From NCBI RefSeq assembly GCF_015207455.1, contig NZ_JADEWV010000015.1:1-52233 (forward strand): DNA of 52,233 nucleotides. Direction: 5' to 3'. Position 1 is the first letter of the stretch, and each line of letters opens with the position of its first letter. The position numbers and the translations under genes are program-made. This DNA comes from Microcoleus sp. LEGE 07076 (GTDB lineage Bacteria > Cyanobacteriota > Cyanobacteriia > Cyanobacteriales > Microcoleaceae). This document shows, one piece after another, positions 1-9,289 of this stretch. The notes beneath the pieces are model-generated. The model ran no database searches and had not been told where the DNA came from. It worked only from the letters and a program-made list of their open reading frames with translations.

Positions 1-1191
1 ACTGATGAGTTTTTCCTTAATTTCTTGCAACCGCTTCCTTGACGCAAAATAAGCCATCGGGCCGCTAATGCAGCCCCGCAACCCGGCCAACAACAAATCA
101 CTAGGGATAGAATCCGGTTGCTGCCGCAAAGAAGCAATTAATTCTGGAATTTGCTTGCAACGCAGCCATTCCCAAGCTAACAGAGGTACGCTAAATTCTC
201 TGTTGACCACAAATATCCGCGTCCAGAAAGCATAAACTCCGATTCCGTAGCCTTGGAGCGTTTTTTGCAATTCTTTCCAGGTGCGGCGGTGGCGGTGCCA
301 ACTCAAAGCTCTCGGCTCGTAGACGATGCAGTAGCCGGCACGCAAAATGCGCGCAAACAGTTCGCAGTCTTCGCCGCCCACAGTCGGAGTTCCCGCCCCC
401 AAAGCTTCGTCAAACAGGCCAATGCAGTCGATCGAACTTTTCCGCAAAGCCATACTCGCCGAAACCCCCACCGGAGAGACTATCAGCGGGTTGCACTGCG
501 CCCCGTCAAAAACTCGGCGATAGAAGCCCCGTCCGTGGGGGCTGTAGCGCTCGAACCATTCTTGCGCTTCGGTTTCCAGTTCCAAGGGCATGATTAGCCC
601 CGTCACGCACATAACTCGCGGATCGCTAAAATTCCACAACAGAGATCGCAGCCAATTCGGATCGGGAGCCGCATCATCATCTGTAAACGCTACGAATTCG
701 TGTTTAGCTTCGCGTAAAGCGCAGTTGCGGGCGGCACTGGAACCCGGTACATCTTCGCGCACGTAGCGGACTGTTGGGTAATTTTTGATTAATTCTTCAG
801 TAACCTCCGTGGCGGGACAATTGTCAATTACTAAGTATTCCTGACCGTCATCTGGCATCAGCATCAGCGCGTCAAGAGTGCGCCGCAAATCTTCCGGGCG
901 ATCGCGCGTGCAAACTGCTACTGTGGCGATCGGCATTGCCTGCACGGGCCCCCGCTCATCCCATTCCAGGGCATCGTAGAGCCAATTTTTCCACAAGTTG
1001 TCACCAGCAGCATTCCTCAGTGTTTCCCGCAATTCCTCACTGACAATGCGACCTCCGACTACCGGCAAAAGAGCTTGACCGCTCGGTTTTCCCTGCATTC
1101 TAATTAAAATCAAGGCTTTGCTGTAACGCTCCTCAACCGCAATTTCTGGCGGGAGTGTGTAGAGATCCAGGTCGATAATAGCTGTTGCCAT
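1..1191 (-). CDS. Glycosyltransferase family 2 protein (C-terminus outside window)
   Basis: Reading the minus strand from the ATG at 1191 gives 397 codons with no stop, so the gene runs off the left edge. Residues 1-85 form an N-terminal region without a recognised domain. A GT-A fold follows, with the nucleotide-binding start IATVAVCTRDRPEDLRRTL near residue 88, VIDNCP, the stretch PGSSAARN, and the metal-binding FTDDDAAPD near residue 170. A later GGEDCELFARIL segment is the acceptor-side acidic motif of GT2 enzymes. It probably transfers a sugar from a nucleotide donor to a lipid or polysaccharide acceptor. The substrate cannot be told. The T/A-rich heptad repeat 1204-1226 (TTTTAGA units) lies just upstream. 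The family is well supported and the specific role unknown. Confidence 0.88.
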   Translation of the reverse strand, partial: MATAIIDLDLYTLPPEIAVEERYSKALILIRMQGKPSGQALLPVVGGRIVSEELRETLRNAAGDNLWKNWLYDALEWDERGPVQAMPIATVAVCTRDRPEDLRRTLDALMLMPDDGQEYLVIDNCPATEVTEELIKNYPTVRYVREDVPGSSAARNCALREAKHEFVAFTDDDAAPDPNWLRSLLWNFSDPRVMCVTGLIMPLELETEAQEWFERYSPHGRGFYRRVFDGAQCNPLIVSPVGVSASMALRKSSIDCIGLFDEALGAGTPTVGGEDCELFARILRAGYCIVYEPRALSWHRHRRTWKELQKTLQGYGIGVYAFWTRIFVVNREFSVPLLAWEWLRCKQIPELIASLRQQPDSIPSDLLLAGLRGCISGPMAYFASRKRLQEIKEKLIS

Positions 1192-1480
1192 TGTTAAGCA
1201 TCTTCTATTTTAGATTTTAGATTTTATCTTTCAAAAAACTCAGAGATTCTCAGTATTTTACCTGATGTATTTTAGCCAAATTTGTTGTATGGCGATCGCA
1301 GCTTATCAAGGCCGTACTTGCCGATCGCAGATCGCAAATCAAACATAAACCCTCATTTTTGTTATTGCTGTTATTTATTTTTACTTTCGATTACCTCCTA
1401 ATGTCAAGTTTTTTTCAGACATAAATTTGACAGCCGAAAACTATCGCCCGGATCGGCTGGTGTCAGTTGCAGGTATTATT

Positions 1481-1517
1481 GGTATTAATCGCCTTACCAG
1501 ATATCGCGATTAATACC
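1481..1517. repeat. Perfect 12-bp inverted repeat with 13-nt spacer
   Basis: GGTATTAATCGC at 1481-1492 is answered exactly by GCGATTAATACC at 1506-1517. It lies in the gene-free stretch 1192-1636, which otherwise holds only a heptad repeat, HIP1 sites and the adjacent MITE-like element. It may be an operator, a hairpin or part of a decayed mobile element. No U-tract follows, so it is not a typical terminator. Confidence 0.6.
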
Positions 1518-1524
1518 CAATCAA

Positions 1525-1636
1525 GGCGTTGCTTAATCAGGGTATGAAAAAAATCAGTTTAAAATCCAGAAGCTTTGTGGGTACTGGTTTCTATGATTGG
1601 CATATTTAGTCTTTCATACCGTAAATCAGCAACGCC
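1525..1636. mobile_element. MITE-like element, 112 bp with imperfect terminal inverted repeats
   Basis: The left end at 1525-1549 (beginning GGCGTTGCTTAATCAGG) is complementary, with about four mismatches in 25, to the right end at 1612-1636 (ending AATCAGCAACGCC). There is no coding capacity between the ends. I infer a miniature, non-autonomous insertion sequence. It directly abuts the truncated start of the IS630 remnant at 1637, so its insertion or a recombination at its end may have removed the transposase N-terminus. No convincing target duplication was found. Confidence 0.5.
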
Positions 1637-2308
1637 ATCCAACAAGAATGGGATATTACTACTATAAGCACGGAAACAATTAACAGAATACTTAAATCAT
1701 TTTCCATGAGTTGGCACCGGATGCGTCGAGGTGTTGGGGGAGAGCCAGACCCAATAGAATACAAGGAAAAACAAGCACAACTATCAGAACTACAACGACT
1801 CGAAGATCTAGGCGAGATAGATTTATACTATTTAGATGAAACAGGATTTTTTCTAATTCCTTCTGCTCCTTATGTTTGGCAAAATATCGGTGAATATTTA
1901 TCGCTCAAGAGTTGGCGCAGTCATCGTTTAAACCTCTTGATAATCATGAACATAAAAAACAATTTTAACGCCTATATATCAACTGACACCATCAATTTTA
2001 ATGTAGTTTCTGCCTGAAACTAATAGTTTTTTTGTGGTCAAACGACATACATTTATTGTAGTCAATCGAGCTTTTATTCATACTACCGATTTCATCTACG
2101 ACCGACTTGAAGAATGGAAAAAACGCGGTCTATATATCTTTGAAATACCGACTTATTCACCAGAATTTAATTTAATTGAGATTCTGTGACCGTTTATTAA
2201 ATATGAATGGATCGAAATAAATGCCTATTCTAGCTGGCCAGCTCTTGTTTCATGTGTGGAAAAAATACTTAAACAATTTGGAGAAAATTATGTAATTAAT
2301 TTTGCTTA
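1637..2308 (+). pseudogene. IS630-family transposase remnant (copy A)
   Basis: An open piece at 1706-2017 encodes 103 residues including DLYYLDETGFFLIPSAPYVW. This is the DDE-domain region around the first catalytic Asp of IS630/Tc1-type transposases. Further pieces follow in shifted frames: a segment like RLEEWKKRGLYIFEIPTYSP and PEFNLIEI (third catalytic Glu, about 2150-2180), and the C-terminus ending ENYVINFA at 2306. The N-terminal helix-turn-helix part is missing and several frame breaks occur, so it cannot be active. A related copy B lies at 43270-44330. The 3' end sits at the broken end of the neighbouring phycobilisome linker gene. Confidence 0.82.
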
Positions 2309-2309
2309 A

Positions 2310-2699
2310 CTAGTTATCAGCCTCAAAGCCGCTTGCATTGAGGATATTACTGTGATGCTTCGTTTCTTGATAGCCGTCAGGCGCTCTACCTAACAGGTGC
2401 TTGAAAGTCAGCTCCGTATAGCGGTAGCGCGGACAAACGTCAAAAAAGCGCGATCGGTAAAGCTCCGATTTCGCCACTTGGCGCACGAACTCGCGGACGC
2501 TGATTTCGCCACGTTTGAGCTGCGATTCGGGAACCGAAAGCCGTTCGCTCTCCATTACGTAAGCATTGCCCAAAACTTGTCGGTACACTGCTTGAATTAC
2601 GGTGGCGGCTTCCTCCTCCGAGCGTCCGGGCCACAACTGAATAGGGTCTGTGTCTTCAAATAGGGCGACGCCCAATTGAGATGCAGATCCAAAAGTCAT
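2310..2699 (-). pseudogene. Phycobilisome linker polypeptide, 3'-truncated
   Basis: The 129-residue product is the first part of a PBS_linker_poly domain. It has LWPGRSEEEAATVIQAVYRQ, VLGNAYVMESERL, SVREFVRQVAKSELYRSRFF and FKHLLGRAPDGYQE, all hallmarks of rod and rod-core linkers that join phycocyanin or allophycocyanin discs. Family members continue from GFEAD into a conserved IDSYIDSDEY-like stretch. Here the reading stops at GFEADN, next to the end of the IS630 remnant at 2308. IS630 elements insert at TA, and the junction reads GATA-ACTAG, so disruption by insertion is likely. The 5' end is intact: ATG at 2699 preceded by GGAGAGAG. The missing C-terminal part was not found on the other side of the element. 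A short linker could still be made, but I regard it as a broken gene. Confidence 0.75.
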
Positions 2700-3447
2700 T
2701 TAAACTCTCTCCTGGATAGCCACAAGGTTTGCTTAGAAAAATGTATCAAAGCTTTTACAAAAAAACCGATCGAACTCATAAACTCCCTATCTGCCCTGAC
2801 AGCAGCAGTTAGCTAGCACAAGTCTGGTTCTCTAAGTTTTTCTTATTGGACTACACACCGCCCTCAAAACCCGATAGATGAAGATTTGTAAAGTTTTGTC
2901 AACATCTTTGGGCTACTGAACTAAAATCTTCTCATAAAAAAGACTAGCTTTTAGCAGGCGCAAATTGTGAAAAAAGGTTTAAAACCCAAAATACAAGATC
3001 GAGTTCGCTGCTCCAATCAAAGTGCAATAAAATGTAACTTTTGATGCTGGAACCAGTAGCATTAACTTTGTCGAAAGGCGAAGGCCTAAAGGTCGCTGCC
3101 TTCGGGAAATTGCTTTCAGGGCGCTGCATCAAATCTTAAGTGCCATTAGTTTCCTTGCACGGGAGCCGGAACCTTCGAGCAAACATTAAATTCTCTTAGC
3201 CCGCGCACCACCGTTTTTTTCTGGATCTGTGGCGGAAACACAGTCTTTTCGTCCGTCTTTCCCCGGTTGATGCGTTGATGACTGAACTCGATCGAAGAGA
3301 CAAATTCAGTAATTCTCGCTTCAATCGCCAACAAGCCTTCTGGCTGACTGGCTTTTGCACCAGATGTCTAATGAATGCAGTCGCTATTGATGTTTGAATC
3401 TGGCAATACTGCAAGTTGCGCGCGATCGCAGGGAGCTAACCGCAGTG
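2700..3447. other. Gene-free divergent intergenic region
   Basis: About 750 bases lie between the linker remnant (minus) and the metallo-hydrolase (plus). I find no convincing coding sequence; short open frames show no family resemblance. The stretch is AT-rich at 2880-2960 and should hold the two divergent promoters, but I could not fix a -10/-35 pair. Confidence 0.5.
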
Positions 3448-5082
3448 ATGGATCTCGATTGTTTACCTTACGGCGCAGGCCACGGAGAGGAAGGAGTGTG
3501 TTTGCTAGTCCGCATGGGGCCGCACCGCATTTTACTTGACTGCGGTGTAGAGGATGTCTCGCCCCTGTCAGCGACACTAGATCGATCGCTCCCAGCCGAT
3601 TTTGTGGTGTGCACCCACGCCCACTCCGACCACGCCAGAGGTTTGCTAGCACTTCACCAGTCTTTCCCCCGCTTGCCAATTTACGCCAGCGAAGTGACAG
3701 CGCGACTGCTAGCCCTCAACTGGCCGGAACAATCTCAGCAGCCGGAGTCCAAGTTCTGTCAAGCACTGCCCTGGCAGTCGTCGATCGAACTGCGCCCCGG
3801 ACTAAGCGTTCAGTTATTCCCGTCAGGCCATTTGCCCGGAGCGGCCTCGGTGCTGCTGACTTATGCAGCCCCCCACCGCACCTACACCCTGGTTTACACT
3901 GGCGACTTTTTCCTGTCCAATTCTCGTTTGGTAGAAGGTTTGCCACTCGGAGAACTCAGGGGCATGAAGCCGGACGTATTAATTGTCGAAGGCAGTTACG
4001 GCACGGCGCGCCACCCTCACCGCCGACAACTGGAAAATCAATTAGCCGATCGCCTCCACCGGGCGATCGCCGACGGGTACTCGGTACTGCTGCCCTCGCC
4101 GGCCCTCGGTTTGGGTCAAGAACTGCTGATGCTGCTCCGCAGCCACCACTATTTCACCGGCCGCGACTTGGATATTTGGGTAGACGGCACTGTCGCTGAC
4201 GGCTGCGACGCTTATCTCGAACTGCTGCCCCAATTTCCCGCCGCCGTCCAAAATTTTGCTCTGCACCAACCCTTGTTTTGGGACGAAAGAGTGAAACCCC
4301 GCGTCCGCCGCAGGGCTGCCGAACAGTCTCCCGGATTGGGATCGGCTCCCTGTATTGTGATTGCTGACCGCATTGCTGATTTGAATTTGTATGTTGCCCA
4401 TCGGACAAATCCTTGGATTTTGCTCGCACCTCAAAAACCCGGATATCCCCTCAAAGACTGGCTCCCCAACTTGCCCGAATCAGGAGTCAGAAGCGTCGAA
4501 ACTTATTTGCTAGCCGAACACTGCGACGGCCCGGGGACTACCCAGCTCATCCACAACTTGCGTCCCCAGCACGTAATTTTAGTACACGGTTCCCCCGCCT
4601 ATTTGGCTGACTTAGCTAACTTAGACGAGCTCCGCAACCGCTATCAGTTGCACACTCCAGCGACGGGTACGATCGTTGAACTGCCGATCGGGGAAATGTT
4701 TTTGCAGCCCGCGATCCCGGAAACTAACTATGAGGGAGAACTCAGCGAATTAGGCACAGAGGTAGCAATTAGCTTGCCGAGTCCGATAACAGCCGATCCT
4801 CGGTGGGCCAACTTTGCCGATACCGGTTTAGTAGAAGCCCGCTGGCAAGGCGAAGAACTGGTACTGCGCGGCATTTCCCAGCGGGAACTGCTTTTTCAAG
4901 CCAGCGCCGTTGCCACCAACCTCGAATGCTGCGGCAATTGCCAGCACTACCGCGGCCAGCGCTGTTGGCACCAGTCGAGTGCTTTGTTTGGCTTCAAAGT
5001 TACTCCCGACGGTTACTGTCCGGTGTTTGAATCGATACCGGAGTCCGAACTTTTCCTAGATCCGGACACAGAAGGCGATTGA
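3448..5082 (+). CDS. MBL-fold metallo-hydrolase with C-terminal Cys-rich segment
   Basis: A metallo-beta-lactamase-fold protein of about 544 residues. The N-terminal half has the zinc-binding CTHAHSDHARGL (HxHxDH), then SGHLPGA and YTGDF, matching the metal ligands of the beta-CASP/RNase J-like and exonuclease-like branch. The middle has VHGSPAYL near the C-terminal edge of the fold. The last 60 residues hold a compact cysteine cluster, LECCGNCQHYRGQRCWHQ followed by a Cys in GYCPVF, which could bind a metal or an Fe-S cluster. I prefer the ATG at 3448 (MDLDCLPYGAGH), preceded by GGGAG. An upstream TTG at 3394 would add 18 residues. Substrate unknown; an RNA/DNA hydrolase role is inference from the fold. 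It is a single-gene unit. Confidence 0.85.
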   Translation: MDLDCLPYGAGHGEEGVCLLVRMGPHRILLDCGVEDVSPLSATLDRSLPADFVVCTHAHSDHARGLLALHQSFPRLPIYASEVTARLLALNWPEQSQQPESKFCQALPWQSSIELRPGLSVQLFPSGHLPGAASVLLTYAAPHRTYTLVYTGDFFLSNSRLVEGLPLGELRGMKPDVLIVEGSYGTARHPHRRQLENQLADRLHRAIADGYSVLLPSPALGLGQELLMLLRSHHYFTGRDLDIWVDGTVADGCDAYLELLPQFPAAVQNFALHQPLFWDERVKPRVRRRAAEQSPGLGSAPCIVIADRIADLNLYVAHRTNPWILLAPQKPGYPLKDWLPNLPESGVRSVETYLLAEHCDGPGTTQLIHNLRPQHVILVHGSPAYLADLANLDELRNRYQLHTPATGTIVELPIGEMFLQPAIPETNYEGELSELGTEVAISLPSPITADPRWANFADTGLVEARWQGEELVLRGISQRELLFQASAVATNLECCGNCQHYRGQRCWHQSSALFGFKVTPDGYCPVFESIPESELFLDPDTEGD

Positions 5083-5323
5083 AATATAAATCACGCGCTT
5101 TTCCGAATCCCTCCTGCCTTCTGCCCAGTGCCTTAAGCCGATCCCAACGATAAATATTCACGCCTAATTACTTACAGATAGCTAGCAATACGATCGTACT
5201 CGAACACAAACGCTTCTTACTCTCATTAAATCGGGTTTTTTGCCTAATTCTTCGAGAAAAAAGGGAGAAAAGTCATTTTCTTTTCCCCCAAATCTTATTT
5301 GTGCCTCAAGGGCGAGATCGAAA

Positions 5324-5635
5324 CTAATCTAAATTCGAGTCCGGGTAATGATTGCGAATTTGTTCGGCTTCGGGACAATCGTCAGAAACTAGGGGTTCGC
5401 AGTTAGTTCTCGACACCGAAGCCAACTTCTGGGACACAGCTCCAATACTTTCTAGACGCACCATTTCTTCCCAGGAGCTAATTTCGTCTTCTTCGTCGGT
5501 TTCGTAGCGCAGCGTGACTAGATCCCCTTCAATATCTAGGATACGAGCGCGCTCTATCCAACGTTGCTGATCTCGAAGAAAAATAGAAACCTCACGACCA
5601 TCACAACAGAGTTGATAGATTTTGCGCTGTAGCAT
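5324..5635 (-). CDS. Conserved cyanobacterial small protein (DUF6679-like)
   Basis: A 103-residue soluble protein starting MLQRKIYQLCCDGREVSIFL, with an acidic centre (YETDEEDEISSWEEMVRLESIGAV). From memory it matches a short conserved cyanobacterial family (DUF6679) with no known function. There is no signal peptide or membrane segment. The DGREVSIFLRDQQRWIERARI part suggests a small beta-barrel-like fold, but that is a guess. The C-terminal 30 residues look variable. The start ATG at 5635 is chosen because the conserved N-terminus begins there. It stands alone between the hydrolase and an IS relic. Confidence 0.75.
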   Translation of the reverse strand: MLQRKIYQLCCDGREVSIFLRDQQRWIERARILDIEGDLVTLRYETDEEDEISSWEEMVRLESIGAVSQKLASVSRTNCEPLVSDDCPEAEQIRNHYPDSNLD

Positions 5636-5686
5636 TTGTCAGTTCTCCTGCGCAGTGTAACTTGCTTAAAATATGGGCTGTTTACC

Positions 5687-5723
5687 TTGACATACTCCCC
5701 AACCTCAAGGCGTGGGGATTCTC
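5687..5723. mobile_element. IS200/IS605-type end hairpin
   Basis: TTGACATACTCCCC followed by AACCTCAAGGCGTGGGGATTC forms a short hairpin (CCCCA 5697-5701 with TGGGG 5713-5717). This arrangement is typical of the ends of TnpB-bearing IS605-family elements in cyanobacteria. A degenerate TnpB piece lies downstream at 6729-7049. Whether both come from one element is uncertain. Between 5760 and 6720 I see no gene, only broken frames. Confidence 0.55.
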
Positions 5724-6728
5724 GATTCAAATAGCTTTCAGCAAGCACGGCTTGTCTGATATTGCCTAGCCCGATAGTTGATGCCCCAACCTATTTGAGA
5801 ATTTTGGGATTTTATAGAGTTGAGACCGGATTTTTACATCTGGCGAATCAACAATACATAACTTATCATGAAAGCCGTCCGACAAGGACTGGATTCCTAT
5901 CCCAATTTTTCTGTAATGTACTTTGAGTTTTAAATCGGAAAGCACAGCCATATTGACTGGCCAGTTTCACGTTTTCTGAAACTTCAACACCGATTGGTGT
6001 GATTGAATTTGATTCTACCACTAAATCTATCCAGTACGCCATTTATCCGATCGCAGATTTTGCAGCCGCCGGCATCTCTCGCTAGAGGCATTTGCCCGAA
6101 TACATCACAGAATCAGGACTTGAGGGAACGATGGTTAAAGAAAATCTCGCGACAGACACTTTTTGCTCAGAAGTCATGTTCAGATTTAATTTGACCCTAA
6201 TTACTTGGGTCACAAATTCTGCCAACAGTCCCGACTGTTTTGAGGTCTCACTCTGAAACTGTTGATTTTGCCTTGGTTGCGGGATTGCCCTGAAACGCCC
6301 AACTCTTTATTATATGGTGGTCAATTCGCAACTGTCTGGAGTATTGTCTTCAATAGCTCGATCGAGCTATAGACTATGTGAAAATGCTCTGTGCGATCGT
6401 AGAGTATTGGTGCGCTTTCCTCAAGTACCGCCAAACCGCTCTCAAGTAGTGAGTGACGAAGAGTCAGTGGGTTTGGCGCTGGTGTCGTCATCTCGATCGC
6501 TGGGCTGAACCGCCACTAACCGAGTACGATATGGTGGGGGAATCATCCTGTTCTAGTTGAGTCAGCAGAAATCGAGATTTTCACAGCGCAGAGTCTATGT
6601 TTGTTGTCGCTCTCTTTTGTCGCTGTTTGAGCTATCCGTCGAACAGTTGACACCAGCAGACAACCTACTACTAACTCGCGCTAGAGATAGCCAGTCTCAG
6701 TTCATTAAAGAACTAGGCTATCTAGCTA

Positions 6729-7049
6729 ATGACACCTCGCTTTCGTTCCCCGAAGTCTGGGCATACCTCTAAAGCTAATCAACCGCAGAAAAAGCTAATT
6801 TTCCGCTGTGAATACTTTGGGTATGAACTTGATGCCGCCCTCGCCGGAAGCAGAAATATCGCACTCAGAACGCTGCTTTTCCGACAAAACTTGACGAGTA
6901 CGGGGATATTGTCCGCACTCCCTAATGTGTCGAACAGCGATTCGCGAGCAAAAGCTGAAACCCTTTTGCGGTTTTCAGGCGTTCGTTGCAGTCGAGTTCA
7001 GACGCAAGCCCCCACCGTGCAGCCATACTCGGCCTGCGGTGGCGGGTAG
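6729..7049 (+). pseudogene. TnpB (IS605 OrfB-like) C-terminal remnant
   Basis: The translation contains SPKSGHTSKANQPQKK, then FRCEYFGYELDAALAG and SRNIALRTLLFRQ. This matches the zinc-ribbon and C-terminal tail of cyanobacterial TnpB proteins (normally CxxCGHTSKAN and a second CxxCG before the last catalytic Asp). Three of the four zinc-ligand cysteines are changed and the Asp of DAD is replaced, so the piece is dead. The RuvC-like N-terminal domain is unrecognisable upstream. It ends about 50 bases before the capA-like gene. Confidence 0.65.
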
Positions 7050-7097
7050 TTGACAACAAATTGGAGTCATCGCTCGATCTGTTAAGGAGGGTAATTT

Positions 7098-9164
7098 ATG
7101 GTATATGCAGAAAATTGGTCGCAGCCGTCAATCTTGGATCTAGCGCGAAAGGGCAACTTTCAAGCCCTGAATTACTGGATTGACAGTTTGCTCAGACCCG
7201 AAGGGATTTATGCCCGCGTCGAACAAGCTCAGGCCGGCTGCGTGCAAATCTTAGTAGAATTCCAGCGCGAATTTACGCCAGATACTACTTTACTGGGGAG
7301 CACTCTCCGGGAAGGCTTAGTCAAATTTATTTGTCACCAACTCTGGAGACTTAACTCGCCAGCAGTAGAAGGGGTGCGAATTCACGCGCGGTTGGCTGGA
7401 GAACCAGAGATTCTCTGGAAACAGTCGGTGCGAATTGTGACTCCGGCAAATCGGCGGCAGCGGCGTTACCGTTCCCTATTGGTCATAGATTGGGTTAAAT
7501 TTAAAACGTATCGTTCTCTGCTTTTGGTGGGTTCGGCACTTGCTTCATTTATTTTAGGGTGTTGGGTGAGCTACCACGAGGCTCTGGCTATCCGGTTAGT
7601 ATCCCCAGTCTCGCCTTACCAGCACGCTGCGGTAATGTCGGGGCCGCCTCCTAAACGTCCAGATGCGGTGCAAGCTGCTTTAGAAGTAGTACCCGTAGTC
7701 AAACAAAAGCAGGTTGCTAATCCCTACGACCCCACCGTAACGCTGATGTTCGGAGGAAATGTGAATCTATCGGATGCGATCGCAGCATCTGCAGGTAACG
7801 ATTATCATTGGGCTTTCGCCAATATGGACGAGTACCGGCAAGCAGATGTTTCGATGGTTAATCTAGAAAACCCCCTGACTAGCTCTACCTTGACTAAGAG
7901 CAAAAAACAATTAAATTTTAAAGCAGATCCAGAATCGGTGAAAGTATTAACCGAAGGAGGAGTGGATATTGTCAATCTGGCAAATAGCCACGCTATGGAT
8001 TATGAGGAACCGGGGCTGGTGGAGACTATAAATACTCTAAACAATGCTGGAATTGGGTATCTGGGAGCCGGTAGAAATATTAAAGAAGCTAGGCGCCCAG
8101 ATATTATTGAGGTTAAGGGTCAGCGGATCGCTTATCTCGGTTATTACGATGCTGACCTTAACGCCGCCGACCAAGGGAAAGCGGGTACTAACCCCCGCCG
8201 CAACAATCGCGTGGCAGAGGATATTCGAGCTCTCAGGGGCCAGGTAGACTGGATTATTGTTAATTACCACTGGGGAGTTGAATTGGCAGATTATCCGGGA
8301 GACTGGCAGATTGATTTGGCTAGGTTCACGATCGACCAAGGAGCAGATTTGGTAGTGGGACACCACCCCCATGTCCTCCAAGGTGCAGAAGTTTACAAGG
8401 GCCGCCCGATAGTTTACTCGCTAGGTAATTTTATATTCGGCGCGAATGCTCGCAGCGATTACGATACCGCAGTCCTGAAAGTATCGCTCAAAGACAGGAA
8501 TATGAAGGTAGAATTTCTGCCTGTGGAGGTGAAAAAGTTTCAGCCGAAGGTGGTGAATGGGGCGGCGGGCGATCGGATTCTCAAACGCGTGGAGCAAATT
8601 TCTAGTATTTTCGATCGACCAATGCGATCTTCTGTAGTTCTAGATGCCCCAATCAACCCAGGAATCACACCAAAAACTCCAAACTCGACCTTGTACCCAG
8701 CCAAAAGCGATATCTACCGACCTAAGCTTAATTCCCCAGTCCCGACCGGTGAAAGCAATCTGCCAGACCCAGCACAACCCAAACCTACTCCGATTTTGCC
8801 AGCTTTGCCTGCTGCGCCCAAACAGCCGGACAAATCGTCATTTTTTCAGAATGGGACAGTACCTGCAATGGAGTCGAGTCCGCCTCCTAGTCGAGATTTG
8901 CCACCTCGTCTATACCGGACTCAACCTCAAAAACCGAGCCGGGAAGCAGATCCGTTTACTCAAGAGCCATTCATTAAAGAACCGTTTATTTCGCCCCCAC
9001 CTCGAGGCCAAGGAGAAAGTCCCCAAAGCTATGTTTCCCCGAGTGGGGATCTATCTTTCAAAGTTGGACTCAAACAGCAGCCGACAAACAGGATCGTTCC
9101 ACACACAGTCGGCGACCCCTCCGGGCCACAGATCGTCCTGCCTCCTCTAGCTAGCATTGGTTAG
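7098..9164 (+). CDS. CapA-family protein (poly-gamma-glutamate synthesis-type) with N-terminal extension
   Basis: A 688-residue protein. Residues 1-130 form a soluble N-terminal domain seen in cyanobacterial homologues. A single hydrophobic segment follows at about 137-160 (SLLLVGSALASFILGCW). Residues 210-470 are a CapA/calcineurin-like phosphoesterase-type domain with LMFGGNVNLS, VNLENPLT, NLANSHAMDY, GYLGAG, VNYHWGVE and VGHHPHVLQG plus YSLGNFIF. The last 200 residues are rich in Pro, Ser and Lys and probably disordered. CapA proteins anchor or process poly-gamma-glutamate or related surface polymers, but cyanobacterial targets are not known. The domain probably acts on the periplasmic side if the segment is a membrane anchor. 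ATG 7098 is preceded by AAGGAGGG. No partner cap genes are near. Confidence 0.85.
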   Translation: MVYAENWSQPSILDLARKGNFQALNYWIDSLLRPEGIYARVEQAQAGCVQILVEFQREFTPDTTLLGSTLREGLVKFICHQLWRLNSPAVEGVRIHARLAGEPEILWKQSVRIVTPANRRQRRYRSLLVIDWVKFKTYRSLLLVGSALASFILGCWVSYHEALAIRLVSPVSPYQHAAVMSGPPPKRPDAVQAALEVVPVVKQKQVANPYDPTVTLMFGGNVNLSDAIAASAGNDYHWAFANMDEYRQADVSMVNLENPLTSSTLTKSKKQLNFKADPESVKVLTEGGVDIVNLANSHAMDYEEPGLVETINTLNNAGIGYLGAGRNIKEARRPDIIEVKGQRIAYLGYYDADLNAADQGKAGTNPRRNNRVAEDIRALRGQVDWIIVNYHWGVELADYPGDWQIDLARFTIDQGADLVVGHHPHVLQGAEVYKGRPIVYSLGNFIFGANARSDYDTAVLKVSLKDRNMKVEFLPVEVKKFQPKVVNGAAGDRILKRVEQISSIFDRPMRSSVVLDAPINPGITPKTPNSTLYPAKSDIYRPKLNSPVPTGESNLPDPAQPKPTPILPALPAAPKQPDKSSFFQNGTVPAMESSPPPSRDLPPRLYRTQPQKPSREADPFTQEPFIKEPFISPPPRGQGESPQSYVSPSGDLSFKVGLKQQPTNRIVPHTVGDPSGPQIVLPPLASIG

Positions 9165-9289
9165 CTGGTGGGGTCGGAGCTTTTGATGCAGAGGGAGGAA
9201 AGGGGCGGTAATGGGTGAACAGCAACATACCAGCCACCAATGATTAACGACCGATTTACTAACAACCAATGATCGACGACCTACTACCG

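Noticed and set aside
3609-4199. Plus-strand frame of 196 residues inside the metallo-hydrolase
   Set aside because: Arg/Pro/Ser-rich translation typical of a shifted frame of a GC-rich real gene.
5766-6508. Several short frames between the small DUF gene and the TnpB relic
   Set aside because: None resembles a protein family. They may be decayed IS DNA but cannot be supported as genes.
8644-9150. 168-residue frame overlapping the end of the capA-like gene
   Set aside because: It is the shifted reading of the Pro-rich tail, with no independent signals.
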